DNA of 64,000 nucleotides from an uncultured Rhodospirillaceae bacterium (GTDB lineage Bacteria > Pseudomonadota > Alphaproteobacteria > Rhodospirillales > Rhodospirillaceae), in assembly GCA_943787205.1 (NCBI GenBank), contig CALSLN010000002.1, forward strand, positions 62,001 to 126,000, written 5' to 3'. Position numbers and translations under genes: made by a program. The notes under the pieces were generated by a model that did no database searches, was not told where the DNA came from, and saw only the letters and a list, made by a program, of their open reading frames with translations. This document shows, one piece after another, positions 21,535 to 32,764 of the stretch. Numbering within the stretch: the first letter of the stretch is position 1; each line of letters starts with the position of its first letter.

Positions 21535-22364
21535 CTATATGACGATGACGCCAGTCAGTCGATCTAACTGCCGTACAATGCTTAGACCAGCCAAATGGGA
21601 CGTTTTCGGGTTATTTGGTGAGGGCTCGGCCTCAACTTCGACCGTTAACCGTCCGAAACCGCCTTCGGCCTCGATCCGGTGGATGTTTCGCCTCACGCTC
21701 GGATCGGCAATCAAGCTCGAACCTCGGTAGCGTCCAGCCCTATTCCGGCAAGCGCCACCGCGGCGGCCACGTTGGCGTTCTTGGGAAAAGCACGGGCCGC
21801 TTCCCCGGCTGTTCCATCTAAATATGGCCGTTGGCTGCCGCAATCGCGCTCGAGATCGACCCCATCTACGACGCCAGGCGCCCCGGACCAGGCCTGAGGG
21901 GGCAATTTCCGCGTCCTCAGCGGTGACGCGGCTCTAATCCGTCGGACTCCGCGCCGCCGTTATGGCGTCTAAGGCCGGCCACTGCGCCCGCGGGGATGAT
22001 GACCTTTAGCGCCGGTCGTGCCGCGCCTGGCCGCTCCAAGCGTCGCTTGTAAGCAGTTCTGCGTCGGCCAGCGCGCCGACGGAAATCACCATAAGACCAC
22101 GGCCAGCGCTTTAGAATGGCCTGCTCCGTACTCGGCGACAGCCCCTCTGGCCCGCGCATTCGACGACCAGGTCTGGCCCTAGGGCCAGCAGGTCACCTAA
22201 GTTCGTGAACCGTCGGATGTTGCCCACCGACACTCGGCACCGTCGTCTGGCAAGGACCAAAGTCGCTCCCACGATGGCTCAATGCGTCCCGCTCGTGCCC
22301 TCGCAGTGAATGGTCAGTCACGACGCTGCGCTATCGCGCCATTCCCGATGAGGCCGATCTTCAC
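21535..22364 (-). CDS. nadX: L-aspartate dehydrogenase (many frameshifts in this sequence)
   Basis: About 270 residues when frames are joined. The likely start is the GTG at 22364, giving KIGLIGNGAIAQ, a Rossmann nucleotide motif. Downstream frames give LALGPDLVVECAGQ, then VISVGALADAELL, then VIIPAGAVAGL. After these come the substrate-site block ARAFPKNANVAAAVALAGIG, then IADPSVRRNIHRIE, with the end RQLDRLTGVIVI. This order matches the aspartate dehydrogenase family, which oxidises aspartate to iminoaspartate with NAD(P) and can feed NAD synthesis. It sits between tRNA-Val and nuoA on the same strand. The indels resemble those in nearby lon and clpX, so I treat them as technical; real decay is possible since the gene is not essential. 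Confidence 0.75.
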
Positions 22365-22427
22365 GGCTTGGCTCTCCAGACACGTAGAGATGGAAAGGAA
22401 TTCCCCCTCCATGTCAGGGGTGGGGAA

Positions 22428-22503
22428 TGGTGGGCGATGACAGGATCGAACTGCCGACCCCCTCGGTGTAAACGAGGTGCTCTCCCAGCTGAGCTAATCG
22501 CCC
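22428..22503 (-). tRNA. tRNA-Val (anticodon TAC)
   Basis: On the minus strand the 7-bp acceptor stem GGGCGAT (22497-22503) pairs with ATCGCCC (22432-22438). The D-arm begins TAGCTCAGCTGGGAGAGC. The anticodon stem CCTCG/CGAGG encloses TTTACAC, so the anticodon is TAC (Val). The T-arm contains GGTTCGATCC-like GCAGTTCGATCCTGT. Discriminator A at 22431 and an encoded CCA (22428-22430) complete the 76-base gene. Confidence 0.95.
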
Positions 22504-22561
22504 ATTCTCCAGCCCGCCAGTCTTTCAGCGGGCGGCGCACCACTATTCCAGCTGTCGCACG

Positions 22562-22600
22562 AAAATGAAAAGTGCCGGCTGCATATTTGCAGCCGGCACT
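22562..22600 (-). terminator. Rho-independent terminator of hup
   Basis: A perfect 12-bp stem (22572-22583 with 22588-22599, arm GTGCCGGCTGCA) and a four-base loop are followed on the minus strand by TTTTCATTTT. It lies 30 bases after the hup stop and before tRNA-Val. Confidence 0.92.
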
Positions 22601-22629
22601 CGTCGCAGAACGCGTATAGACGAGCAGGC

Positions 22630-22907
22630 CTATTTGTTCACCGCATCCTTCAAGGCCCTTGCCTGCCTTGAACTTAGGCTGCTTGGACGCTGGGATTTGG
22701 ATTTTTTCACCGGTTCGGGGATTGCGGCCTTCGCTTGCGCGCCGATCTGCGACGCTGAAGGTCCCGAACCCGACCAAACGGACTTCTCCGCCAGACTTCA
22801 GCGAGCCAGTAATCGTGTCGAACACGCTATCCACTGACTTAGCGGCATCTGCCTTTGTTAGTCCGGTACCATCTGCCACTGCGGCAATCAGGTCGTTTTT
22901 TATTCAT
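22630..22907 (-). CDS. hup: DNA-binding protein HU (two one-base insertions in this sequence)
   Basis: HU family, 91 residues after correction. The ATG at 22907 reads MNKKRP because of an extra A in a six-A run; dropping it gives MNKNDLIAAVADGTG. The body (KSGGEVRLVGFGTFSV, then RNPRTGEKIQIPA) is intact and has the DNA-binding arm. Near 22652 an extra G hides the true ending LKDAVNK and the TAG at 22630. HU bends and compacts DNA. The order lon-hup is typical of proteobacteria. Both errors are in homopolymers. Confidence 0.92.
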
Positions 22908-23088
22908 ATTGGACCCCTACTCTTAATAGTCTGTTGGGTGAAAACGATTGAGAACACCCCAGCTACGTTATGATGTTCCCTAACCACCGCGATCCGTCCA
23001 GACATTGGAAAAACCGCAGTTTTCTATCGCTGGGATGTCCGAATTCTGCTGTGCGGCTTTCCTCCTGGGCGTCAATGCGCCGACTCCT

Positions 23089-23129
23089 AAAAAACGACGG
23101 AAAACTGCGGAAAACAGACCTTTTTCCGT
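23089..23129 (-). terminator. Terminator-like hairpin between lon and hup
   Basis: On the minus strand the arms ACGGAAAA (read 23129 to 23122 as complement) and TTTTCCGT (23104-23097) form an 8-bp stem with an inner CTG/CAG pair, followed by six T (23094-23089). It contains the repeated unit ggaaaac (+ strand, 23099-23105 and 23109-23115). Confidence 0.6.
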
Positions 23130-23161
23130 TGTCAAGCCCAGAAAACCCGCCCTTTTTTAAG

Positions 23162-23214
23162 AAAAAACCCGGCTTCCGTCGCGTCAGTAATTCGCACTAA
23201 AAATCCGGGCTTTT
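23162..23214 (-). terminator. Probable terminator of lon
   Basis: The minus-strand arms CCCGG (23205-23209) and CCGGG (23168-23172) are extended by A/T pairs with one bulge, enclose about 32 bases, and are followed by six T. It starts about 45 bases after the lon stop. Confidence 0.5.
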
Positions 23215-23258
23215 ATGGGGTCTCAGAAAGACTCGGACCTACTATCACCTAGTAGAGC

Positions 23259-25720
23259 CTAGTGAGTCACCAAAACGTCGTCATCGGCATCACCATCAAC
23301 TGGTGCGGACGATGCATCGTCTTCATCTTCCTCTGACAATTCGAGTGGAACGAGTGGCCTCGTCAGCGCTTTTTCAAGCACTTCATCAGCCATACTCACC
23401 GGAATGATCTCAAGGTCGCGTTTCACATTATCCGGAATGTCCGCCAGGTCTTTCTCGTTCTCTTTCGGGATCACGACGTCTTGCAATCCGCCACGCAGCG
23501 CCGCCAGCAGCTTTCTCTTTCAGGCCGCCAATCGGCAGCACCCGCCCCGCAGGTGATCTCACCCGTCATCGCCACGTCAGCGCGCACCGGAATGCCCGTC
23601 ATGGCCGAAATGATGGACGTGCACATGGCGACGCCGGCAGACGGCCCATCCTTCGGGGTCGCCCCTTCAGGAACGTGCAAGGTGGATGTCCTGCTTGCTC
23701 GAAGTCAGGCGGCTTAATGCCATACGGCTGCAGCCGGCTACGAACGTATGACCGGGCGGCCTGCACCGACTCCTGCATCACGTCGCCAAGTTTGCCGGTC
23801 ATGCGCTACATTGCCCTTTGCCCGGCATCACAACTGCTTCGATCGACAGCAATTCACCGCCAACCTCGGTCCACGCCAAGCCGGTCGTCACGCCGACCAA
23901 GATCTTCATGCTCCGCCTTCGCCATAACGGTACTTCTTGATACCTGCGTACTTTTTCAAGTTCTGACGCGTGACCTTGATCGTCTCAGGCTTTTCGCCGC
24001 ACGATTTCCTTCGCCGCTTTCCTAATCAAGCGAGCAAGTTCGCGCTCCAGACTACGAACTCCGGCTTCACGCGTGTGATAGCGCAATGACATCCCGCAGC
24101 GCCATCATCGTGAAATACTCCATTCGGCTTCTTTCAGGCCATGGTGTCTCACGTTGCTTCTGGATCAAATGGCCCTTGGCGATCTCAAGTCTTTTCATCC
24201 TCGGTGTAACCAGCAAGCCGGATGATCTCCATCCGATCCAAGCAGCGGCTGCGGCATGCGCAGTGCAGTTCGCCGTCGTCACGAAACATCACGTCCGAGA
24301 GATCGTAATCCACCTCGAGATAGTGATCCTGGAACGTAGAGTTCTGTTCAGGGTCCAGCACTTCAAGCAGTGCAGACGATGGATCGCCGCGCCAATCGCT
24401 ACCCAGTTTATCGATCTCATCCAGCAGGAAGAGCGGGTTGGATGCTTTTCGCTTTCTTCATGCCCTGGATAATTTTACCAGGCATGGACCCGATATAGGT
24501 TCTGCGGTGGCCACGCACTTCTGCTTCGTCCCGCACACCGCCTAGAGACATCCGCACGAAATTTCTGCCCGTCGCCTTGGCAACTGATGTACGGCCAAGG
24601 AGGTCTTACCCACGCCTGGCGGGCCAACGAGGCACAGAATTGGGCCTTTCACTTTCTTGCGTACGGTGCTGAACCGCGAGGTATTCAACAATGCGTTCTT
24701 TCACCTTCTCCAGGCCGTAATGGTCTGTATCTAACTGGTCTTCAGCAGCCTGTCAGGTCCTTGCTTCACCCTTGAGCGCTTCTTCCAAGGAACGTCGGTC
24801 ATCCAGTCGAGGTAGTTGCGGACGACCGTCGCTTCCGCAGACATCGGGCTCATCGCCTTCGGAGCTTCTTCAGCTCGGAGCCAGCTTTTTCCTCGGGCTT
24901 CCTTTGGCATGCGTGACCTTAGCAATTTTCTCTTCATAGCTCGGCCGTTTCGTCTTTGCTCGTCTTCCGTCTCGCCAAGTTCGCGCTGAATGGCCTTCAT
25001 CTGCTCGTTCAGATAGTACTCGCGCTGCGTCTGCTCCATCTGGCGCTTGACGCGGCCACGGATGCGCTTCTCGACCTCCAGAACGCTCGATCTCGCCTTC
25101 CATAACGCCGTAAATTTTTTCCACGCGTTCAGCCGATCTTTGGTGCCAAGCTCCAGCAGCTCTTGCTTCTCTGGAATCTTGAGGGCGAGATGCGACGGCA
25201 ACTCGTATCCGCGAGTTTCGACGGTTCTTCGATCTGATTGACCGAAACCAGCACTTCCGGCGTGGAATTTTCTTGTTCAGCTTAATGTACTGCTTCGAAC
25301 TCAGTGACGACCGTGCGCGATAGCGCTTCTAAGCTCCGGCTCCTCTTCGGCCTCGCCTTCAAAGGCTCATCTGCGTAGGCTTCGAAAAATCTTCAGTGTC
25401 TCTGTGTATCCGGTGATCTTGGCCCGCTGCCCGCCTTCGACCAGAACTTTCACCGTGCCGTCGGGCAGCTTTAGCAGCTGCAGCACAGTCGAAATGGCGC
25501 CGACGTCATAGATGTCGTCAGCCGCCGGATCATCGACCGCCGCGTCTCGCTGAGCGGCGAGCATAATCTGCTTATCGTCACCCATGGTCACGTCTTCAAG
25601 CGCTCTGACGGATTTCTCGCGTCCGACAAACAGGGGCACGATCATGTGTGGGAACACAACAATGTCGCGCAGCGGCAGGACCGGGATACAATTGACCTGT
25701 TATCGGAACTCACGTGTCAT
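23259..25720 (-). CDS. lon: ATP-dependent Lon protease (many frameshifts in this sequence)
   Basis: A Lon of about 810-820 residues, broken into many short frames. Recognisable blocks in order: ATG at 25720 with a broken leader, [21 protein letters not shown] (in part) and [23 protein letters not shown]. Then come the coiled-coil block [30 protein letters not shown], and Walker [12 protein letters not shown] near 24600-24640. The catalytic serine is in [10 protein letters not shown] (near 23640-23660) and the C-terminus is [12 protein letters not shown]. Only the last 75 residues (from 23486) are in one clean frame. Lon is an AAA+ protease for damaged and regulatory proteins. Indels recur every 50-200 bases, too many for recent decay with this much preserved sequence. 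Confidence 0.9.
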
Positions 25721-25905
25721 ACCTCGCTGATGTGACGTTCGCGTCCGAGGATCGGTACGCAGCCAGCGGCATCATTCAACCGCTCTAATTTCTTGTCATA
25801 TACACTGTCGGCATAGTCAGAATTGCCGGAGCGTACCTCGTATTTAGGAAGCCGACGCGCCTTGCGCAATCAGGCCCCAAAAAGGACCGCTCTTTTAGTA
25901 TGAGA

Positions 25906-27174
<1,269 letters not shown>

Positions 27175-27377
27175 TGCATCTCTCCGTGATCCAGCCCCAT
27201 ACGGCGTGTGGGTATCAGTCGGGCCACTACATCTTGCGTTGGACTGATGTTAAACGAGGGTTTCCGCCAAATACAACGACAAAACCTTGTAAATCCGGTT
27301 AATACCACTAATGAATAAGAATTTTGGCCATCAGGCTATACTTAAGGATCAAGCGCCTAAGCCAGAATTCCCCAGTT

Positions 27378-28040
27378 TTACTTGGTATCACCGTCCTTAT
27401 CGTCCTCGAATTCATCTTCAGGCTTCGGGCGTTCGGTGACGACAGTATCGATCAGCCCAAATGTCTTGGCCTCTTCCGACGTCATGTAATTATCCCGATC
27501 CATGGCCTTTTCGATCGCCTTAAGCGTCTGCCCAGTGTGGTCAACATAGATTTGATTGAGGCGCGCACGGAGCGCCAAAATCTCACGGGCTTGAATCTCA
27601 ATATCTGAGGCCTGCCCCTGGAACCCGCCAGAAGGCTGATGGATCATGATCCGAGCATTCGGCAGAGCGTAGCGCTTTTCAGCGGCTCCGCCAGCTAGAA
27701 GCAACGAGCCCATAGACGCGGCCTGCCCGGTGCAAACCGTCGAAACGGAGGGTCGAATGTACTTCATCGTGTCGTAGATCGCGAGACCAGACGTCACAAC
27801 GCCGCCGGGAGAATTGATGTAGAACGAAATGTCCTTCGTCGGGTTCTCTGACTCCAGGAACAACAACTGGGCGCAAATGAGTGATGAAACCGTGTCGTTG
27901 ACCTGCCCGGTCAAGAAGATGATCCGTTCCTTAAGCAGCCTTGAGAAAATATCATAGGACCGCTCGCCCCTATTGGTCTGCTCGACGACCATTGGAACCA
28001 GGGTATTGTTATAAACTTCTATCGGATCGCGATCTTGCAT
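27378..28040 (-). CDS. clpP: ATP-dependent Clp protease proteolytic subunit
   Basis: 220 residues and intact. The catalytic triad is Ser109 (GQAASMGS), His134 (IMIHQPSGG) and Asp183 (DRDNYM). The acidic C-terminal tail ([11 protein letters not shown]) is somewhat longer than in E. coli. It forms the barrel-shaped protease that works with ClpX. It is the middle gene of tig-clpP-clpX, 46 bases from tig. Confidence 0.96.
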   Translation of the reverse strand: MQDRDPIEVYNNTLVPMVVEQTNRGERSYDIFSRLLKERIIFLTGQVNDTVSSLICAQLLFLESENPTKDISFYINSPGGVVTSGLAIYDTMKYIRPSVSTVCTGQAASMGSLLLAGGAAEKRYALPNARIMIHQPSGGFQGQASDIEIQAREILALRARLNQIYVDHTGQTLKAIEKAMDRDNYMTSEEAKTFGLIDTVVTERPKPEDEFEDDKDGDTK

Positions 28041-28086
28041 GTGCTCTCTCAGGTTTTGTGGGAACGCTGCCCGTTACGAGTAGGTA

Positions 28087-29442
28087 TTAATTGGCTGCCG
28101 GAACAGGTCCATCTGTCTCGGTTGCGCCAGCTTCTTCAATGAGTTCCTCGGGCGTTACTGTCTTCTCTGTCACTTGGGAAAGCTCAAGGAGGAAGTCAAT
28201 AACCTTATCTTCGAAGAGCGGTGCACGAACCTGCTCAATGGCCTGTGGGTTGTTCTGATAATAGCTGACCACAGCCTGTTCCTGGCCTGGGTAGCGAGAT
28301 GCTTCACGGCCAATGGCTTGAGATAGCTCTTCCGGTGCGACCGTCAGATTGTTCTTGGTGCCAACGTCAGACAGCAGAAGCCCCAAGCGCACGCGGCGCT
28401 CAGCGATTGAACGATAATCGGTCCGCAGCTCATCGTCGCTTTTGCCTTGGTCATCCGGATCCAATTGATCGGTTTCCTTAGCTTGTTCGACCTGCTTCCA
28501 AATCGTCTCAAATTCAGCGTCTAGCATAGCCGGTGGAACGTCGAAGGAATGCTCGTCGGATAAGTGATCAAGCAGCTCCCGTTTGACCTTCATGCGAGAG
28601 AGGTAAACATAATCTTGCTCGATCTGCCCCTTAACCGCTTCACGCAAAGCAGCGACATCATCAAAGCCGAGACCCTTAGAAAATTCTTCATCAATTTCAG
28701 GGACTTCCAGGGCTTCTATATCTTTTAACTTTACCTTGAATACCGCTGGTTTACCGGCGAGGTCACTGCTGTGGTAGTCGTCCGGGAACGATACTTCGAC
28801 GTCTTTTTCACCGTCGATGTCCATACCAACCAACTGCTCTTCAAACCCAGGAATAAATTGGCCTGAACCTAGCTCTAGCTTGAAATCTTCGGCGGTGCCG
28901 CCTTCAAAGATTTCACCATCAACACTCCCTTCAAAATCGATGACGACCACGTCGGAAAGCTGTGCAGCACGCTTATCCGTCAGCGGCGCAGATTTCTTGT
29001 TACCTTCAGCCATCTTGCCGATGGTCTCGTCAATTTGAGTATCACCCGCTTCAGCAACCAATTTCTCGATCTTGAAGGATGAGAGGTCTGCCATCTCAAT
29101 CTCAGGCAGAAGCTGCACTTCAATTGAAAATTCTAGGTCAGCGCCCTCTTCGAAGGTGACCAGGTCAACCTTGGGCTGAACTGCTGGCTTCAGCTCTTTT
29201 TCTTCAATCGCCTTTTGGGTCGACTCTTGAACCGTCGCTTCTAGGACTTCACCGCGAACAGACTCTCCAAAACGCTTGCGCAGCAGGTTCATGGGAACCT
29301 TGCCAGGTCTAAACCCAGGCAATCGAACCTGTTTACCGACTTCGGTTAGGCGGTCCGTGATTTTGCCTTCAATTTCCTGCGCACCAACGATAACGCTGAG
29401 TTCGAGTTTCAGGCCTTCAGAGCTTTTTTCAGTAATCTGCAT
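28087..29442 (-). CDS. tig: Trigger factor
   Basis: 451 residues from the ATG at 29442 (MQITEKSSEGLKLEL). AAGGG upstream and family alignment favour this over a longer upstream frame; a second ATG directly before it is also possible. It has an N-terminal ribosome-binding domain with the loop GFRPGKVPMNLLRKRFG, an FKBP-type peptidyl-prolyl isomerase domain (about residues 160-245; FEGSVDGEIFEGG, FIPGFEEQL) and a C-terminal chaperone domain. It binds nascent chains at the ribosome exit. Confidence 0.96.
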   Translation of the reverse strand: MQITEKSSEGLKLELSVIVGAQEIEGKITDRLTEVGKQVRLPGFRPGKVPMNLLRKRFGESVRGEVLEATVQESTQKAIEEKELKPAVQPKVDLVTFEEGADLEFSIEVQLLPEIEMADLSSFKIEKLVAEAGDTQIDETIGKMAEGNKKSAPLTDKRAAQLSDVVVIDFEGSVDGEIFEGGTAEDFKLELGSGQFIPGFEEQLVGMDIDGEKDVEVSFPDDYHSSDLAGKPAVFKVKLKDIEALEVPEIDEEFSKGLGFDDVAALREAVKGQIEQDYVYLSRMKVKRELLDHLSDEHSFDVPPAMLDAEFETIWKQVEQAKETDQLDPDDQGKSDDELRTDYRSIAERRVRLGLLLSDVGTKNNLTVAPEELSQAIGREASRYPGQEQAVVSYYQNNPQAIEQVRAPLFEDKVIDFLLELSQVTEKTVTPEELIEEAGATETDGPVPAAN

Positions 29443-29559
29443 CATTTTACCCTTAGGTGAACGCCGATCGGCGTCACTGATTATTTGACGTATCCGTCCC
29501 AAAACGCGCGCAACTCAGGGCCGCGCAGTGCTGCCTAAGTCTTTCGCCTCAACGATCGA

Positions 29560-29646
29560 TGGTGCGGGTGAAGGGACTTGAACCCCCACGACTTTGCAGT
29601 CACCAGGACCTAAACCTGGCGCGTCTACCAATTCCGCCACACCCGC
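29560..29646 (-). tRNA. tRNA-Leu (anticodon TAG)
   Basis: An 87-base class II tRNA on the minus strand. The acceptor GCGGGTG (29640-29646) pairs with CACCCGC complement at 29564-29570. The D-arm begins TGGCGGAATTGGTAGACGC. The anticodon stem CCAGG/CCTGG holds TTTAGGT (anticodon TAG). A long variable arm (TGACTGCAAAGTCG) precedes GGGTTCAAGTCCC. Discriminator A and encoded CCA are at 29560-29563. Confidence 0.95.
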
Positions 29647-29737
29647 ATACCGACCGAGACGGCGGCAACGCAGCATTCGTTTAATCGTCCGGCGGTAAAT
29701 AGGCAACACCCAACAGGGTGGCAAAAGTATAATTTCC

Positions 29738-31234
29738 TCAGGTTTTCGCTAGCACTGCGGGGATCGCCTCCAACAAACCCTCGGCGATCAACCCCGGTCC
29801 GGCGGAATGACCAGCCTCCCCATGCACCCAAACACCCGCACATGCAGCCTCCCAAGCATTCAGCCCTTGGGCCATCAGGCCGCAAATGAGACCGGCCAAA
29901 ACATCACCGGACCCGGCGGTTGCCAGCCACGGCGGCCCGTTCACAGAGATTGATGCACGGCCGTCTGGAGCGGCAATAACGGTATCGCTGCCTTTCAGAA
30001 CAACAGCGGCACCGCTTCGCTTGGCCGCTAACCTGGCTCGGCTCAGCTTGTCTGGGACGCCTAAGTCGCCGAAGAGTGCTGCGAACTCCCCACCATGAGG
30101 CGTCAGAACAACATCGCCGGAAGACGCTCCAATGGCCGTAAAGAGATATTCAGGCCTGTCCGCGAAGCTGGTCAACGCATCGGCATCCAAGGTTGTTGAG
30201 CGGTTTGCGTCCAAAACTTCAAGAACCTGACCTCGCGTCGCCTGGCCAACACCATAGCCAGGGCCGATAAGGACAGCATTTCGGCGCGTGTCCTGCAAAA
30301 TCTCAGCGGCCGTATGTTTGCTAGTGTCTTCAAACATTAGACCGGCCGCATCTGCCAGATATTCTGGCCTCGCACCTTCGGGAGCCGCAATGGTCAATAA
30401 ACCAGCCCCTACCGCACGCGCCGCACCTGCCGCCAATCGCGCTGCACCGCTCATGGCCTGACTGCCAAAGACAACTGCATGACCGCGGGCGTATTTGTGC
30501 CCAACAGCCGTCGGGCTTGGAATGGACCACTGTTCCGGTCCATTGACCGCGAGGTCTGGCTTAATCGCTTCAAGGACAGCACCCGGGATTCCGATGTCGG
30601 CAACGATCAATTCGCCACATAGATCCCTGCCCGGCAAAAGAACGTGTGCCGGTTTTGGCCTGAAAAAGGTAACCGTCAGTGCGCATTGCGGCGCAAGAGC
30701 AGCCTCACCCCCCAAGACCAACCCCGTGTCGCCACTGACGCCACTGGGAACATCGATCGCAATGCAGGGAATGCCATAGGTTTTAAGGGATTGAATCGCG
30801 TTGAGTGCTGTACCGTCCAGAGGGCGGCTCAGCCCAGCCCCAAACAGGGCATCCACCGCCAACCCAGCCCACGCAAGACTATCCGGCGATATTCCTTCTA
30901 TATGCCCGCCAACGCTGAGCCAGCGCTCGGCATTGGTCGCTGCATCACCTTGCAGGACATCAACCTGCCCCAGTAGACCAACACGAACGGGCCAGCCCGC
31001 CTTGCGCATCAAGCGCGCGACCACAAATCCATCGCCGCCATTGTTGCCGGGGCCACATAACACAACCAGTCGCTGTCTGGGCCACCGCGCACGAATTTCC
31101 CGAGCCACCTGGAAGCCAGCAGATTCCATGAGGTACAAGCTCTCGACACCCCCTTCCACGGCGGCGGCATCGGCCCGATACATTTGGGCTGACGTTAAAA
31201 CACTCAAGCCCTCGATCTCTATTCCGTTACCCAT
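29738..31234 (-). CDS. nnr: Bifunctional NAD(P)H-hydrate epimerase / ADP-dependent NAD(P)H-hydrate dehydratase
   Basis: 498 residues. The N-terminal YjeF_N domain (about 1-215) has VLCGPGNNGGDGFVVARLM (in part PGNNGGDG) and epimerises damaged NAD(P)HX. The C-terminal ribokinase-like domain (about 225-498) has LIGPGYG, then TPHGGEFAALFG, with the catalytic stretch ATAGSGDVLAGLI; it dehydrates the S-form back to NAD(P)H. This is a cytoplasmic metabolite-repair enzyme. The ATG at 31234 lies directly beside a perfect palindrome (31237-31252). Divergent from dadA. Confidence 0.95.
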   Translation of the reverse strand: MGNGIEIEGLSVLTSAQMYRADAAAVEGGVESLYLMESAGFQVAREIRARWPRQRLVVLCGPGNNGGDGFVVARLMRKAGWPVRVGLLGQVDVLQGDAATNAERWLSVGGHIEGISPDSLAWAGLAVDALFGAGLSRPLDGTALNAIQSLKTYGIPCIAIDVPSGVSGDTGLVLGGEAALAPQCALTVTFFRPKPAHVLLPGRDLCGELIVADIGIPGAVLEAIKPDLAVNGPEQWSIPSPTAVGHKYARGHAVVFGSQAMSGAARLAAGAARAVGAGLLTIAAPEGARPEYLADAAGLMFEDTSKHTAAEILQDTRRNAVLIGPGYGVGQATRGQVLEVLDANRSTTLDADALTSFADRPEYLFTAIGASSGDVVLTPHGGEFAALFGDLGVPDKLSRARLAAKRSGAAVVLKGSDTVIAAPDGRASISVNGPPWLATAGSGDVLAGLICGLMAQGLNAWEAACAGVWVHGEAGHSAGPGLIAEGLLEAIPAVLAKT

Positions 31235-31236
31235 AT

Positions 31237-31252
31237 AAATAGCGTGCTATTT
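31237..31252. promoter_or_regulatory. Perfect palindrome next to the nnr start
   Basis: AAATAGC-GT-GCTATTT, a 7-bp inverted repeat with a 2-base spacer, lies 3 bases upstream of the nnr ATG in the nnr/dadA divergent region. The position suits a repressor site blocking nnr translation or transcription. No T-run follows, so it is not a terminator. Confidence 0.4.
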
Positions 31253-31379
31253 TCCTGTAATGAGAACACCAAGTGTGCGTTACAAACCATGGTACCTCAA
31301 GGAGGGATCGTCTATATAGCGCCGCGATGATAACGCGTTCAAAACTCAAGACGGTCCACACCATGATCGGAGGTCTCTC

Positions 31380-32639
31380 ATGAAGATCGCCGTTCTTGGC
31401 GCAGGCGTAATCGGGGTTACAACCGCACAGGCTCTAGATGCGGCTGGCCATGAGGTCGTCGTTGTCGATCGGCAAACCGCCGCGGCTGAAGAGACCAGCT
31501 TCGCCAATGGTGGGCAGATTTCCGCTGCACACACCGTACCCTGGGCCGCGCCGCACATGCCGTTTCAGGCCTTCAAGTGGATGTTTCAGGCTGATGCTCC
31601 CCTCCTTATAAAACCCTTGCGGTGGGATCCGGCGCTCTGGCGCTGGGGTTTGCGCTTCCTGGCCAATTGCTCAACCGAACGCGAGGCCCAAAACTTCGAA
31701 AAAGCCTTGCGGGTCGCCAAATACAGCCGCGCTGTGCTGCAAAGTTTGCGTCAACGGCACGCGCTCCAATACGACCAGAGCAGCGGCGGGATCCTCTACA
31801 TCTACAGAGACCAGACAGCCTTGCTCAAAAGCCAAGAAATGGCGGCTAAGCTGGCCGATTTTGGTTTGCCACAGACTATTTTGGACCGCGACGGCCTGAT
31901 CGCCGAAGAACCAGCCCTTGCCGGATCTCAAGAGCCGCTGGTTGGCGGTCTCTTGAGCCCAGACGACGAAACCGGCGACGCTCATAGCTTCACCCTCGCC
32001 TTGCAAAAAATCTCTGAAGAGAGCCGCGTCACCTTCCAGTTCGGCACAACCGCAAAGGCTCTCACCACCCGCAATCGCGAAATCACCGGGATTGCGACGG
32101 ATAAAGGAACAATCCAAGCAGACGCCTACGTGGTCTGCCTGGCCAGCGAAACACCCAGATTGCTCAAGCCGCTAGGCCTGAACGTGCCCATATACCCCGC
32201 CAAGGGCTACTCCATGACCACAGCGATTCAGTCTGACGAGGCGGCGCCAAGCCGGAGTATTACAGACGAAGGAAAATTCGTCGTCGTCACGCGCATTGGC
32301 AATAGCCTAAGAGCGGCTGGAACGGCGGAATTGGCTGGATGGGACCGCACACTCGATCCCAAACGCCTCGCCCCTATTGTTCGAGCCACACAATCCCTTT
32401 TTCCGGATGCCGGCGACTACAGCCAAATCCAGCCATGGTGCGGCTTACGGCCGGCAACGCCGGATTCCGTGCCCATCATTGGAGGAACGCCCTATGGCAA
32501 CCTATTCCTCAACACAGGCCACGGCACGCTCGGCTGGACCATGGCCTGTGGCTCAGCCCAAGCCTTAGCGGACCTCATGTCAGGGCGAACGCCGGAAATA
32601 GACCTCGATGGATTGGGTTTAAGTCGCTTCTCTTCTTAA
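31380..32639 (+). CDS. dadA: D-amino-acid dehydrogenase (FAD)
   Basis: 419 residues, the usual DadA length. The N-terminal FAD-binding motif is VLGAGVIG (residues 5-12) with the acidic end VVDRQ. The family signature ETSFANGGQISAAHTVPWAAP (in part FANGGQIS) follows, and the C-terminal flavin motif is FLNTGHGTLGWTMACGSA (in part NTGHGTLGW). It oxidatively deaminates D-amino acids such as D-alanine at the inner membrane, feeding electrons to quinones. GGAGG lies 6 bases before the ATG. No alanine racemase gene is adjacent. Confidence 0.93.
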   Translation: MKIAVLGAGVIGVTTAQALDAAGHEVVVVDRQTAAAEETSFANGGQISAAHTVPWAAPHMPFQAFKWMFQADAPLLIKPLRWDPALWRWGLRFLANCSTEREAQNFEKALRVAKYSRAVLQSLRQRHALQYDQSSGGILYIYRDQTALLKSQEMAAKLADFGLPQTILDRDGLIAEEPALAGSQEPLVGGLLSPDDETGDAHSFTLALQKISEESRVTFQFGTTAKALTTRNREITGIATDKGTIQADAYVVCLASETPRLLKPLGLNVPIYPAKGYSMTTAIQSDEAAPSRSITDEGKFVVVTRIGNSLRAAGTAELAGWDRTLDPKRLAPIVRATQSLFPDAGDYSQIQPWCGLRPATPDSVPIIGGTPYGNLFLNTGHGTLGWTMACGSAQALADLMSGRTPEIDLDGLGLSRFSS

Positions 32640-32764
32640 AATTTACTTTAATAAAACTCCATAATTAATTGTTTTTATTTGATATTTATTTCTACAATAA
32701 AAAAGCCACAATTGCATCCAAGGATAACGCCATTAGAGCCGTCTCAATATTGAAGGGAGACGCC

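Noticed and set aside
23097-23129. ggaaaac repeats as a CRISPR-like array
   Set aside because: There are only two short copies and they form the arms of a hairpin; no spacers or cas genes.
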